Positions 37,282 through 45,756 of a DNA stretch of 64,000 nucleotides are shown here, in pieces. The position numbers and the translations under genes were made by a program. Origin of the DNA: Syntrophus gentianae. Lineage in GTDB: Bacteria > Desulfobacterota > Syntrophia > Syntrophales > Syntrophaceae. The DNA lies in NCBI RefSeq assembly GCF_900109885.1, contig NZ_FOBS01000005.1:124001-188000 (forward strand), given 5' to 3'. Below the pieces are notes generated by a model that had not been told where the DNA came from, ran no database searches, and saw only the letters and a list, made by a program, of their open reading frames with translations. Each line of letters begins with the position of its first letter. Within the stretch, counting starts at the first letter, position 1.

Positions 37282-37539
37282 TCAGGATTCAAAAACCATC
37301 TTCTGGACTTGAAGTCCCTGGATCGCCCTCAGATTCCCTTCGAGATCTCCACAGGCCTTTTCTTCCCCGAAAAGTTCCAGGATAAGCAGTCCGGAGGTCG
37401 AACACATATTTTCGTCCACTTCATGGAGACCGAGTCTTGTCTTGATGCTGCAGCCATATTCGGTGAGCACCTTCTGAACCTGCTGGGCGTTCTCAACACG
37501 ATTTGTAACGAGAATTCCGATTACCGTTCTTGTTGCCAT
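37282..37539 (-). CDS. Small ACT-like protein, iron-only-hydrogenase regulator (TM1266) type
   Basis: 85 residues: TRTVIGILVTNRVENAQQVQ, then EYGCSIKTRLGLHEVDEN and a C-terminal GNLRAIQGLQVQKMVF. The beta-alpha-beta-beta-alpha-beta layout and the IKTRLGLHE segment resemble the TM1266/NikR-C-like small proteins linked to iron-only hydrogenase systems. AAGGAGG stands 5 nt before the ATG, strongly supporting expression. It is upstream of nothing on its strand until the window's trp genes and sits 48 bp downstream of the aldehyde dehydrogenase, so it may be co-transcribed. No hydrogenase gene is in the window. Confidence 0.6.
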   Translation of the reverse strand: MATRTVIGILVTNRVENAQQVQKVLTEYGCSIKTRLGLHEVDENMCSTSGLLILELFGEEKACGDLEGNLRAIQGLQVQKMVFES

Positions 37540-37587
37540 GATAACCTCCTTCAGTAAAATATTTACACCTTTCCGGCGCTTATGAAT

Positions 37588-39021
37588 TTAGGGAATATAG
37601 CCAAGCAGGGCCTTGGGCTCAAGGAATGCCTCGAAGCCGAAGTCGCCACATTCACGGCCGTTTCCTGACCGCTTGAAACCGCCGAAGGGCGCCGTCAGAT
37701 CAATCAGATCCAGCCCTGAGCCGTTCAGGTTGATCTGGCCGGCTGGAATGCGGTCGGCAAGGGCGCGCAGTTCTTCGATGTCCCCTCCCTGGAGATAGGC
37801 GGCAAGACCGTATTCCGTGTCATTGGCCAGTTCGACAGCCTGCTCGATCGTGTCGTACCCCTGAATGACCAGAACCGGCCCGAAAATCTCCTCACGCACG
37901 ATGGTCATCTCCGGTGCGGTGTCGGCAAAAACGGTCGGCTTCACAAAGTAACCCCTGTCGAAGCCTTCGGCCCGTCCAGGACCGCCAACCACGACAGTCG
38001 CCCCTTCGGCAATGCCTTTCTCGATATACGCCTGGATCCGGTCATACTGATTTCTGTTGACCACCGGCCCCATGAAGGCCCTGCTGTCCGGAAGACCGGG
38101 CTGAAGCTTACCCACCGCCTCCCGGGCGGCCGCTTTCACCTCTTCCAGGCGGTCATTCGGCACGATCATGCGCGATGGGGCACAGCAGGTCTGGCCGGCA
38201 TTGAACATCAGCCCTTTCACGCCGCGCTCGACCGCACCGGGAAAGTCCGCTGACGGCAGGAGGATATTCGGACTCTTGCCGCCGAGTTCCTGATGCACCC
38301 GCTTGACTGTTGCGGCCGCATTGCGCGCCACGTCGATGCCGGCCCGGGTCGATCCGGTGATGGATATCATGTCTATGCCGGGATGACTGGAGAGAGCCGT
38401 TCCAACCGTCGGACCATCGCCGTAAATCATGTTGAACACTCCTGGGGGAGCCCCTGCATCGTGCAGCAGTTCGGCGATAATCTGTGCGGAGAAGGGTGAA
38501 TATTCCGACGGCTTCAATATGACGGCACAGCCCGTGGCCAGGGCCGACAGCACTTTTGTCAAAACCGTTACAGCCGGCCAGTTCCACGGGGTGATCAGAC
38601 CGCAGACCCCGATCGGACTCAGGCGCACCAGGGTATTGCCCCGCAGCTTATCGAATTCAAAGGTCTTCAGCGTTTCCAGGGCGACCCGGGCGTGGTGAAG
38701 AGCCCCGGTGACGTGCGCACGGCGTGATACCCATTCCGGGGCGCCCATCTCCTCGGTGATCGCTACGCTCAATTCATCGCAACGCTGCTGGATGCCGGCA
38801 GCAATCCGCTCCAGCAGGGCCATCCGTTCTTCCCGCGAGGTGCGGGAAAAACTCTGAAAGGCCTTCCGGGCGGCAAGAACCGCACGATCCACGTCCTCCT
38901 TCCCGCCAAGACAAATCCGACCGGCAAGCTCTTCGGTTGCCGGGTTGATGACGTCGAAGGTGCGATTTCCACTCGGTTCGACCCACTGGCCGCCGATGTA
39001 AAACGTGCGGTGGTTTCTCAT
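37588..39021 (-). CDS. NAD(P)-dependent aldehyde dehydrogenase
   Basis: 477 residues from the ATG at 39021 (GGGAGGAG 7 nt upstream). Family signatures: SPIGVCGLITPWNWPA, ILKPSEYSPFSA, ITGSTRAG, the catalytic Glu in HQELGGKSPN, the catalytic Cys in NAGQTCCAPSRM, and EEIFGPVL. Full-length for the class. It oxidises an aldehyde to the acid; the substrate cannot be inferred, and the isolated context gives no clue beyond its small downstream neighbour. Confidence 0.92.
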   Translation of the reverse strand: MRNHRTFYIGGQWVEPSGNRTFDVINPATEELAGRICLGGKEDVDRAVLAARKAFQSFSRTSREERMALLERIAAGIQQRCDELSVAITEEMGAPEWVSRRAHVTGALHHARVALETLKTFEFDKLRGNTLVRLSPIGVCGLITPWNWPAVTVLTKVLSALATGCAVILKPSEYSPFSAQIIAELLHDAGAPPGVFNMIYGDGPTVGTALSSHPGIDMISITGSTRAGIDVARNAAATVKRVHQELGGKSPNILLPSADFPGAVERGVKGLMFNAGQTCCAPSRMIVPNDRLEEVKAAAREAVGKLQPGLPDSRAFMGPVVNRNQYDRIQAYIEKGIAEGATVVVGGPGRAEGFDRGYFVKPTVFADTAPEMTIVREEIFGPVLVIQGYDTIEQAVELANDTEYGLAAYLQGGDIEELRALADRIPAGQINLNGSGLDLIDLTAPFGGFKRSGNGRECGDFGFEAFLEPKALLGYIP

Positions 39022-39467
39022 GAGGCAACTCCTCCCTGGGAAAATCAACGTGGGAAATTTGGACAGGTTTTCAGAATCTGATGAAAGTATATGAACCCGG
39101 CGTTGGATGTCAATAACTAAGATCTCAGAGAATTGGATACATCCGGCCAGCTTAAAATGCTTAAATGTGCCTAATCACAACTAACCCGGATGTTTGTTTC
39201 TGGAATCTTGCGTCGAACAAGCGTTACCCTTGGGGAGAATTTAAAAAAGTACGCTTTTGCCGGATGGCCCTTTTTATTACAGGGCATTTTTATGTTTTGT
39301 AATTTATTTTTACAATTTTTTAATTCAGGAATTATTTCGAGATAACATAAGGTTATTGCTTTCGTACATTCAAATCCCTTAATAACTGTCGGCATACTTA
39401 ACATTTTAATTCTATTCTTTTAACTTTACAGAAGTAAATAATACATAATTTCAATTAGTTATTATTT
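39022..39467. other. AT-rich non-coding gap
   Basis: About 450 bp with base composition clearly richer in A+T than the neighbouring genes. I find no gene with a ribosome site. A weak GCCC/GGGC hairpin near 39270-39290 is flanked by T-runs. The aldehyde dehydrogenase promoter must lie at the left side, and the right side ends in the sigma-54-like site at 39468. Confidence 0.4.
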
Positions 39468-39483
39468 ATGCACGGAATTTGCT
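39468..39483 (+). promoter_or_regulatory. Sigma-54 (RpoN) promoter candidate for a PEP-CTERM gene
   Basis: ATGCACGGAATTTGCT matches the -24/-12 consensus TGGCACG-N4-TTGCW at every position except the two before the invariant -24 G. Spacing of the -24 G and the -12 GC is exact. Expected start is near 39495, about 32 nt before the ATG at 39527. Sigma-54 promoters are known in front of PEP-CTERM genes in several species. Confidence 0.6.
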
Positions 39484-39526
39484 CCATAGCAATCGTTCAG
39501 CGAAAAAAGAGGGGAGAATTTTAACC

Positions 39527-40129
39527 ATGAAAAAATATAATATTTTCCTGATCGTATGCGTGTTGTTTATGTCATCGGCAAGAATCGCTGTTGCTACACC
39601 ATACACATACAAAATGGGCGATGGTTCATGGATTGATACTAGCGCAACCATTTCGGCATTGGAAATGACAGCATCGATCAAGTCTGGCGTAAGCGGACTC
39701 ATTTATAACCTAGATGTTGGCGAGTCTAAAACTTTTGGTTTTGCCATCATCGGTACAAAGGAGAGCTGGATCAATGAAGATGACTTGCTAGCATCTACAG
39801 TTACGGCCTATGTCGATTTTGCCAACCCTGATATTATGGCTTCTGTTAACGGGACATCTGTTGGTTTTAAGGGTTGCTTTGAATTTGAGCAAGGATGGAC
39901 TCTTGTCTGGAGTGACCCGGTTTATGTAGATTTTGCCAATGGTGGAAAGTTCATGATTGAACTGAGTGATGCCAGCTATGAAAATGGTTGGTGGAAAGGA
40001 CCCAATGGTGACGATTGTGTTACAGTTACGGTTACCCATCTTGCAAACCCAACCACGGTACCCGAGCCTGCCACTTTGCTACTATTGGGTCTGGGACTAG
40101 TTGGATTGACAAGATTAAAAAAATTCTAG
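39527..40129 (+). CDS. PEP-CTERM exported protein
   Basis: 200 residues from the ATG at 39527 (GAGGGGAG upstream). A signal peptide (residues 1-24) leads a beta-rich, Asn/Asp/Tyr-rich mature part with no recognisable enzyme motif. The C-terminus TVPEPATLLLLGLGLVGL followed by TRLKKF is a canonical PEP-CTERM sorting signal: VPEP, hydrophobic helix, basic tail. Such proteins are processed by exosortase and delivered to the cell surface or exopolysaccharide matrix. No exosortase gene is in the window. One Cys pair (GCFEFEQ and GDDCV) may form a disulfide. Confidence 0.88.
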   Translation: MKKYNIFLIVCVLFMSSARIAVATPYTYKMGDGSWIDTSATISALEMTASIKSGVSGLIYNLDVGESKTFGFAIIGTKESWINEDDLLASTVTAYVDFANPDIMASVNGTSVGFKGCFEFEQGWTLVWSDPVYVDFANGGKFMIELSDASYENGWWKGPNGDDCVTVTVTHLANPTTVPEPATLLLLGLGLVGLTRLKKF

Positions 40130-40156
40130 GATTTATTGTCCCGGAATACTGATGCC

Positions 40157-41632
40157 TCATGCCTGACGTTCTTCGCCAAGCTTGAGGACATGCTGAATAC
40201 AGGGGATCATCTCCGTTTCATGATGCGTGACATAGATCATCCCCGTTGAGGACTGGCGGCCGATCTCCTCCATCAGGGCCAGGACCATTTCCCGGTTTGA
40301 TCGGTCCAGGCCCTGACAGGGTTCGTCAAGGATCAGGAGTTCCGGTGATTTGATCATGGCCCGGGCGATGAGGACCAGGCGCTTTTCCCCGTAGGAAAGC
40401 AGGTTGAATGGCCTTTCAGAACGGTCCTTCATGCCGATGCAGGCAAGCCACGAGTCGGCAAGGGCTTTCTGATCCGCACTGACGTTGCGATACAGGCCGA
40501 TGGAGTCAAAGAGTCCGGAAAGGACAACCTCTCGGACGGAGACGGGTTTGCGATAGCGAAGCTGCAGCTCCGGGGAAACAAGACCGATCCTCTGGCGGAT
40601 TTCCCAGATGCTTTCCCCGCCGCCTCTTTTATGACCGAAGAGACGGACATCATTGGCATAGACCTGCAGATTGTCGCCGGTGATCAGGGCCAGCAGGGTT
40701 GTCTTTCCCGAACCATTGGGTCCGACAACGGCCCAGTTCTCCCCTCGTCGGACACTCCAGGTCAACCGGTCCAGGACGGTCACCTTGCCAAAGGCGACAT
40801 GAACATTCTTCATTTCAACCAGAAGATCGGCGGTCTGTCTCGCCTTCGGTAATGATTCGGGAATCGGCCGGGGAAGGGGCGGGAGGGAGATCCCGCTTCC
40901 GGAAAAGGGTTTCAAGATGTCCGCCTTCATGACCTCTTCCCGACTTCCCGCTTTGGCGACACGCCCCTCCCTGATAATGAGGACATGGGAGATGCCGGGC
41001 AGAATTTCCTCCAAACGCTGCGTAATGAGGATGATCTGTGTTCCCTTGGCCATCAGTACGGAGATCGCCTGAGCCAGGGATTCCCGGCTTGCGGTGTCGA
41101 GGCCCGCAAAAGGCTCATCCAGAATCAGAAGTTTCGGACGGGAGAGCAGGGCGCGGGTGATCAAAACCTTTCGGATCTCCCCGTTGGACAGAACCCGGAT
41201 GCTCCGGTCCAGCAGGGGTCGGATGCCCAGGATGTCGTCGAAGGAATCCATGCAGGCGCCGTTTTCAGCCCCGATTTCCAGCATCTCTCCTGTGGTAAGG
41301 GTACGCCCCCAGCCGCTGAAGGCATGGGCGTCCTCGAAGCGGTCTTCGCGCAGCAGGATCTCTTCCAGGAGTTCAAAAGAGAGATAGCCGATCCCCCCTA
41401 CTGCCGCTTCAGGCACATGGCGAATCAGTTCTCCCCGAACAATCGGCACATCCCCTTTAAGGGACCTCGCCAGAACGGATTTCCCCGATCCGTTCTCCCC
41501 CAGGATTGCCCAGTTCTGCCCGGTGCGAATTTTCCAGAACGTTCCGGGCAGGAGAAAGGCATCCCTCTTGCGAAGCGTCACGTCCTTCAGGGTGATGAAG
41601 CGTGTTTCCGTTCTTTTTCTTTTCTGTTTCAT
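40157..41632 (-). CDS. ModF-like tandem ABC ATPase
   Basis: 491 residues with two complete ABC ATPase domains and no membrane segment. Walker A motifs GENGSGKSVL and GPNGSGKTTLL; signature motifs VLSNGEIRK (degenerate) and LLSYGEKRL; Walker B LLILDEPFAGLD and LLILDEPCQGLD. This architecture and the ENWAVVGPNGSGKTTLLALITGDN stretch match ModF/PhrA (molybdenum-associated or putative ribosome-associated ATPases). The true role of the family is uncertain. No mod transport genes are present. Confidence 0.85.
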   Translation of the reverse strand: MKQKRKRTETRFITLKDVTLRKRDAFLLPGTFWKIRTGQNWAILGENGSGKSVLARSLKGDVPIVRGELIRHVPEAAVGGIGYLSFELLEEILLREDRFEDAHAFSGWGRTLTTGEMLEIGAENGACMDSFDDILGIRPLLDRSIRVLSNGEIRKVLITRALLSRPKLLILDEPFAGLDTASRESLAQAISVLMAKGTQIILITQRLEEILPGISHVLIIREGRVAKAGSREEVMKADILKPFSGSGISLPPLPRPIPESLPKARQTADLLVEMKNVHVAFGKVTVLDRLTWSVRRGENWAVVGPNGSGKTTLLALITGDNLQVYANDVRLFGHKRGGGESIWEIRQRIGLVSPELQLRYRKPVSVREVVLSGLFDSIGLYRNVSADQKALADSWLACIGMKDRSERPFNLLSYGEKRLVLIARAMIKSPELLILDEPCQGLDRSNREMVLALMEEIGRQSSTGMIYVTHHETEMIPCIQHVLKLGEERQA

Positions 41633-41746
41633 AGAACGACATGTCTCTGAAGGCGGATGGGACGATGTGCTCCTTCTTACACCTCCGATCTCTCAGGTGC
41701 GATTTTAAAATGGGGCAAGATCCCTCGAAGTCCGATTATACGTCAC

Positions 41747-43120
41747 TCAGGACTTCAAACCGTATTTCTTCAGTTTATACCGCAGCATCCGTTCGCTCAG
41801 GCCAAGCATTTCGGCGGCCCGGGTCTGATGGTAGCCCGTTTTCTCCATGGCATCCTGGATCATCTGCTTTTCAAGATGCTCCATGGCGCTGCGAAGCTTC
41901 CCTTCTCCTTCTTCCGGGATTCCGCCGCCGGAAGAGGCAGCCATGACCTCCTCGCGGAAGGGAAGGTCCTCCAGGGAAAGGACTTCATTCCGGGCAATGA
42001 CCACGGCCCGCTCGATAATGTTCTCCAACTCCCGGACGTTGCCCGGATAGTCGTATTTCATGAGAAGGTCCCGGGCCTCACTGCTGATTCCCGCAATGTC
42101 CTTGCTGTTTTCCGCGGCAAAACGCTTCAGGAAAAAATCGATCAGGATGGGGATATCTTCCCGGCGTTCCCGGAGGGGCGGAATAGACATGACCACCACA
42201 TTCAACCGGTAAAAAAGGTCTTCCCGGAATCTGCCCTCCTTGACCATCCTTTCCAGATCGCGGTTGGTGGCGCTGATAATCCGGACATCGGCGCGGATGC
42301 TCGTGTTTCCCCCGACCCGCTGGAATTCCCGTTCCTGGAGAAAGCGGAGAAGCTTGACCTGAACCGGCATCGTCAATTCCCCGATTTCATCAAGGAAGAG
42401 CGTCCCGCCGTCCGCCTCTTCAAACCGTCCGATCCGTCGGGCCGACGCCCCGGTGAAGGCCCCCTTTTCATGACCGAAGAGCTCGCTTTCGATGAGGCTT
42501 TCGGGCAGGGCGCCGCAATTAACCGTAACGATGGGCTTCGATGACCGGGGACTGAGCTGGTGGATCAGGCGGGCGAGAAGTTCCTTTCCCGTACCGCTCT
42601 CGCCGTTCAGCAGAACCGTGGCCCGGCTGGAGGCGACACGGGCGGCCATGCTGGTGAGGCCCGCCATTTTCTGGCTGCCGTAAATGATCGAATCGGTCGT
42701 GACTCCCTGGTCTTTCAGTTGTCTTCGGAGGATCTCATTTTCCCGAAGGAGGGTCCGCCGCTCCGCAACCCGGTCGATCAGGAGAAGCAGCTCATCAAAC
42801 TCAAGGGGTTTGGTGATGTAGTCCACCGCACCGGCTTTCATGGCATCCACGGCGGTTTCAATCGTCCCGTAGGCGGTGATGATCACCACATCCGTTTCCG
42901 GGTTGAGCCGTTTGACCTCCTGGAGGACCTGCATGCCGTCCATTCCCGGCATTTTGTAATCCAGCAGGACCAGATCAAAGGCCCCGTTCATGACGGATTG
43001 CACCGCCTCTTCTCCGCTGGCCGCTTCCGCAACGGTATGGCCTTCCTTGCGGAGAAAATCGCGGAGCATTTCCCGCTGCGACTGGCCGTCTTCTACGACG
43101 AGGATATTCAGATTCTTCAT
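41747..43120 (-). CDS. NtrC-family sigma-54-dependent response regulator
   Basis: 457 residues: receiver domain (phospho-acceptor Asp54 in LLDYKMPG), AAA+ domain with Walker A GESGTGKE (173-180) and the sigma-54-contacting GAFTGA (220-225), and a Fis-type helix-turn-helix at the C-terminus (QTRAAEMLGLSERMLRYKLKK). It activates RpoN promoters when phosphorylated. It lies 22 bp downstream of its likely kinase. Sigma-54-like sites at 39468 and 48380 flank this pair, making it a candidate activator. Confidence 0.95.
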   Translation of the reverse strand: MKNLNILVVEDGQSQREMLRDFLRKEGHTVAEAASGEEAVQSVMNGAFDLVLLDYKMPGMDGMQVLQEVKRLNPETDVVIITAYGTIETAVDAMKAGAVDYITKPLEFDELLLLIDRVAERRTLLRENEILRRQLKDQGVTTDSIIYGSQKMAGLTSMAARVASSRATVLLNGESGTGKELLARLIHQLSPRSSKPIVTVNCGALPESLIESELFGHEKGAFTGASARRIGRFEEADGGTLFLDEIGELTMPVQVKLLRFLQEREFQRVGGNTSIRADVRIISATNRDLERMVKEGRFREDLFYRLNVVVMSIPPLRERREDIPILIDFFLKRFAAENSKDIAGISSEARDLLMKYDYPGNVRELENIIERAVVIARNEVLSLEDLPFREEVMAASSGGGIPEEGEGKLRSAMEHLEKQMIQDAMEKTGYHQTRAAEMLGLSERMLRYKLKKYGLKS

Positions 43121-43142
43121 GGCGCTCTAAGCAGATCTTATT

Positions 43143-44933
43143 TTATGCTCTGGGATTTGCCGGATTCTCGTTCTTTCGCTCTGCAGGGAGGATCACTTCA
43201 AAAGTTGTACCCTCGTTTTCCCGGCTCAAAACACGAATTTCTCCACCATGCCCCCGGATGATCTCATGGGCAAGAGACAGTCCAAGCCCCAGTCCTTTCT
43301 GTTTTGTTGTATATTCCGGGTTGAAGATTTTATCCAGCTCTTCCGCCGTTATTCCGCAACCGGTATCGGATATCCGAATGACCCGGGAATTGCGGTCATT
43401 GGCCTTAAGGGAAATCGTAATGGACCCTTCCCCGGATATGGACTCCATGGCATTTTTTACGAGGTTGAACAGGGCCTGCTGAAGCTTATCCACATCCATG
43501 GGAATAATTTCGGGATTATCGCCCCACTGTGTATTCAGGGTAATCCCCCGGGAGGAGGCCTCCTCCCGGATCAGATCCGTCATTTTCCGCAGGACCTCGG
43601 TAATGGAGTAATCGCGCATCTCGAGGCGACGGCTCTTGGAAAAAGTGAGAAACTCCTCGATAATCCCGTTCAGTCGACGGATCTCATCCCGGATGACGCC
43701 GGCCATGTTCTGGAATTCCGCCGCCTTTTCAGGATCAGCCGGCATGAATTCTCTCTTGAGCCGCTGACTGGCCATGCTGATGGCATTGAGGGGATTGCGG
43801 ATTTCATGGGCCACCCCGGCAGCCAACTGGCCAAGGGAGGACAGCCGCTCCGCCTTTTCCAGACGGCGCTCCATTTCAATAATCCCTGCCAGATGCCGGT
43901 TCTGATTCTGATAGAGGAGCCACATGGCAAGGATCGCAACGATAAAGGTAAAGAGCAGAGAAACAAACATGTTCCGCCGGTTTTCAGAAAGGATTCTTTC
44001 CGCGCTTTCCCGCTTCAAGCCGATCCGGGCAATGCCTCCCACCCGGTCACTGAATTGGAAGGGGGCGGTCACATCGAGAATCGGCTGTTTTTCAAAAGTC
44101 ATCTTCCGGGTTTCTATGTTTTTACGGCCCGATAATACGGAGTAGAAGGCGGAATCAAGCTTTTTCCAGGGTCCGGGAAGTTTTCCCGCCTGCCCCAGTA
44201 TTTTTCCCTCCTTATCCAGAATGATCAGGTAAAGGTGTTCCTGTCTCTCTCCGAGTTTTTCCATGGCCTTCACAACAGAGACCCTCATGGCCCAATAGCG
44301 GAGGGCATCCTTCTTCATGGCGATCACAACCGTGCCACTGCCGTCTTTTCGTTGAAGGGCGACAAAATTGATGTCCTGTTGCTGAAGGAAAGAGATCAGA
44401 TTGGCACCGTTGGATACAGGAGGGGATAGATCTTCTGCGTTTTTCCCCTCAACCGGAGACTGGACGGGTCGGCCGGAAAAGACAATTTCCCCCCCTTTGT
44501 CTATAACCGCGATAAGCCAGAGATTTTCACGCAGAGCAATCTTCTGTAGATACTCATTGCTGATCTGCTTTGATTGCCATTTTTCATCCACGTCCCGACC
44601 GATCACAGCCAGGGCGGAGGTCAGCCAGTTCTGGGGGGAAAAGGATTCTTCCTTCAGAGGGGTAAAAGAGGGGGCATTTTCACGCTGGGAGGCCTGAATC
44701 AGATTTTTCAGGTTGTCCTCCGCCATCTTCCGCACAACGCTGATCGTCGCCAATCCCTGATTCTCCATGAGCCCGGTCAGTGCCCGGTCGCTTCGCCGGA
44801 TGTCCATGATACCCATGAAGAGGAACAAAGCGACAAAAACCACGCACGCAATGGCTACGGAAAGAGGTTGCAGAAAAGAACGGTCATGGCTGGACACGGA
44901 GTCCTGCCAGATAATTTTTTCTTCATGTTTCAT
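43143..44933 (-). CDS. Membrane sensor histidine kinase, partner of the NtrC-type regulator
   Basis: 596 residues. Membrane helices at 22-44 and 322-341 enclose a periplasmic sensor of about 275 residues with Cache-like sequence (LIAVIDKGGEIVFSGRPV; LIILDKEGKILG). The HisKA domain has His376 in GVAHEIRNPLNA and the ATPase domain has NLVKNAMES, ISDTGCGI and GLGLGLSLAHEI. The layout resembles ZraS/HydH-type kinases. Ligand unknown. Followed after 22 bp by the response regulator. Confidence 0.93.
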   Translation of the reverse strand: MKHEEKIIWQDSVSSHDRSFLQPLSVAIACVVFVALFLFMGIMDIRRSDRALTGLMENQGLATISVVRKMAEDNLKNLIQASQRENAPSFTPLKEESFSPQNWLTSALAVIGRDVDEKWQSKQISNEYLQKIALRENLWLIAVIDKGGEIVFSGRPVQSPVEGKNAEDLSPPVSNGANLISFLQQQDINFVALQRKDGSGTVVIAMKKDALRYWAMRVSVVKAMEKLGERQEHLYLIILDKEGKILGQAGKLPGPWKKLDSAFYSVLSGRKNIETRKMTFEKQPILDVTAPFQFSDRVGGIARIGLKRESAERILSENRRNMFVSLLFTFIVAILAMWLLYQNQNRHLAGIIEMERRLEKAERLSSLGQLAAGVAHEIRNPLNAISMASQRLKREFMPADPEKAAEFQNMAGVIRDEIRRLNGIIEEFLTFSKSRRLEMRDYSITEVLRKMTDLIREEASSRGITLNTQWGDNPEIIPMDVDKLQQALFNLVKNAMESISGEGSITISLKANDRNSRVIRISDTGCGITAEELDKIFNPEYTTKQKGLGLGLSLAHEIIRGHGGEIRVLSRENEGTTFEVILPAERKNENPANPRA

Positions 44934-45039
44934 TTTGGGTTCCCGCTGACGTTTTTCACAAGGAAGCCTTTTTGGCTTCTCAACTCGATTCCGAACGACA
45001 TCTTAGGTTGATCCATAAAAAAGTCAACCCCTTAAATTC

Positions 45040-45666
45040 CGACGGTCTGCAACGGGATTATGAAACGGTGTCAGTCAATCGACGCATGAAAATGCTCTAC
45101 GACTCGAAGAGCCTGGCGCCGAACGATTGTCAGAAATTCAAGTCCGCCTGGAAATCCGCCGGGAAACAGTACCGGCAGGCTCTGGCGTCTGAAAAAATAT
45201 CCGGGAAGCACCTTGCCTATGCAAGGCTCTCCTCGCCGGTAAATGGATTCATTTCAAAACGCTTCATTGAGCCGGGGGAAATGGCAAGTCCGGGGCAAGC
45301 TGTTTTCGAAATCGTTCAACTCGATCCCGCCGAGGTCAGTGTCGGCATCCCCGAAATTGATGTTCCGCTCGTTCATACCTGGCAGGAGAGGCTTCGGGAC
45401 GGCGCCGCCGTTTCCATGACGATGACCGATGCTCAGGGTAAGAAGGCAACAGCGCCTGAGAAAGGTTCGCGGCAAGGGATATCGTGGCTAAGTCCAGTCA
45501 TGCAGTCAACGCCGCCCTTGATGAGTACATTTGGACTTCAGTCTCTTTGGCCGCCGGGACCATTACGTATGTCCGCTATGCCGAATCGGTTGCCGCGGTC
45601 AAGAAGGCTGAATTGGACGAACTCCAGGCCGACCTTGACCGGCTCGTCGGAACATTGCACCCCTGA
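45040..45666 (+). pseudogene. Decayed RND-type membrane fusion protein fragment
   Basis: The frame from about 45040 to 45460 encodes a piece that looks like a periplasmic adaptor of an efflux pump: LQRDYETVSVNRRMKMLYDS, KHLAYARLSSPVNGFISKRF, EPGEMASPGQAVFEIVQL and VSVGIPEIDVPLV. The lipoyl half, signal peptide and C-terminus are missing, and the frame then degenerates into an arginine/serine/proline-rich read. A second frame from 45460 to 45666 (ERFAARDIVAKSSHAVNAAL...) may be another broken piece. No ribosome site or promoter is evident. The 44934-45756 gap otherwise holds only a GAAGCC/GGCTTC palindrome near 44962. Confidence 0.55.
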
Positions 45667-45756
45667 AAAGACGAAGGACAACAAGGACTCAATACTCATT
45701 GCCTGAAGGATACTTATTGACGTATTATATTACCATTATCAATTAAGGAGTAATCA

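Noticed and set aside
38153-38587. 144-codon frame inside the aldehyde dehydrogenase gene
   Set aside because: Same-strand shadow frame of a full-length, motif-complete gene.
44955-44975. GAAGCC/GGCTTC hairpin upstream of the histidine kinase considered as a terminator
   Set aside because: Stem is only 6 bp and no T-run follows in either direction.
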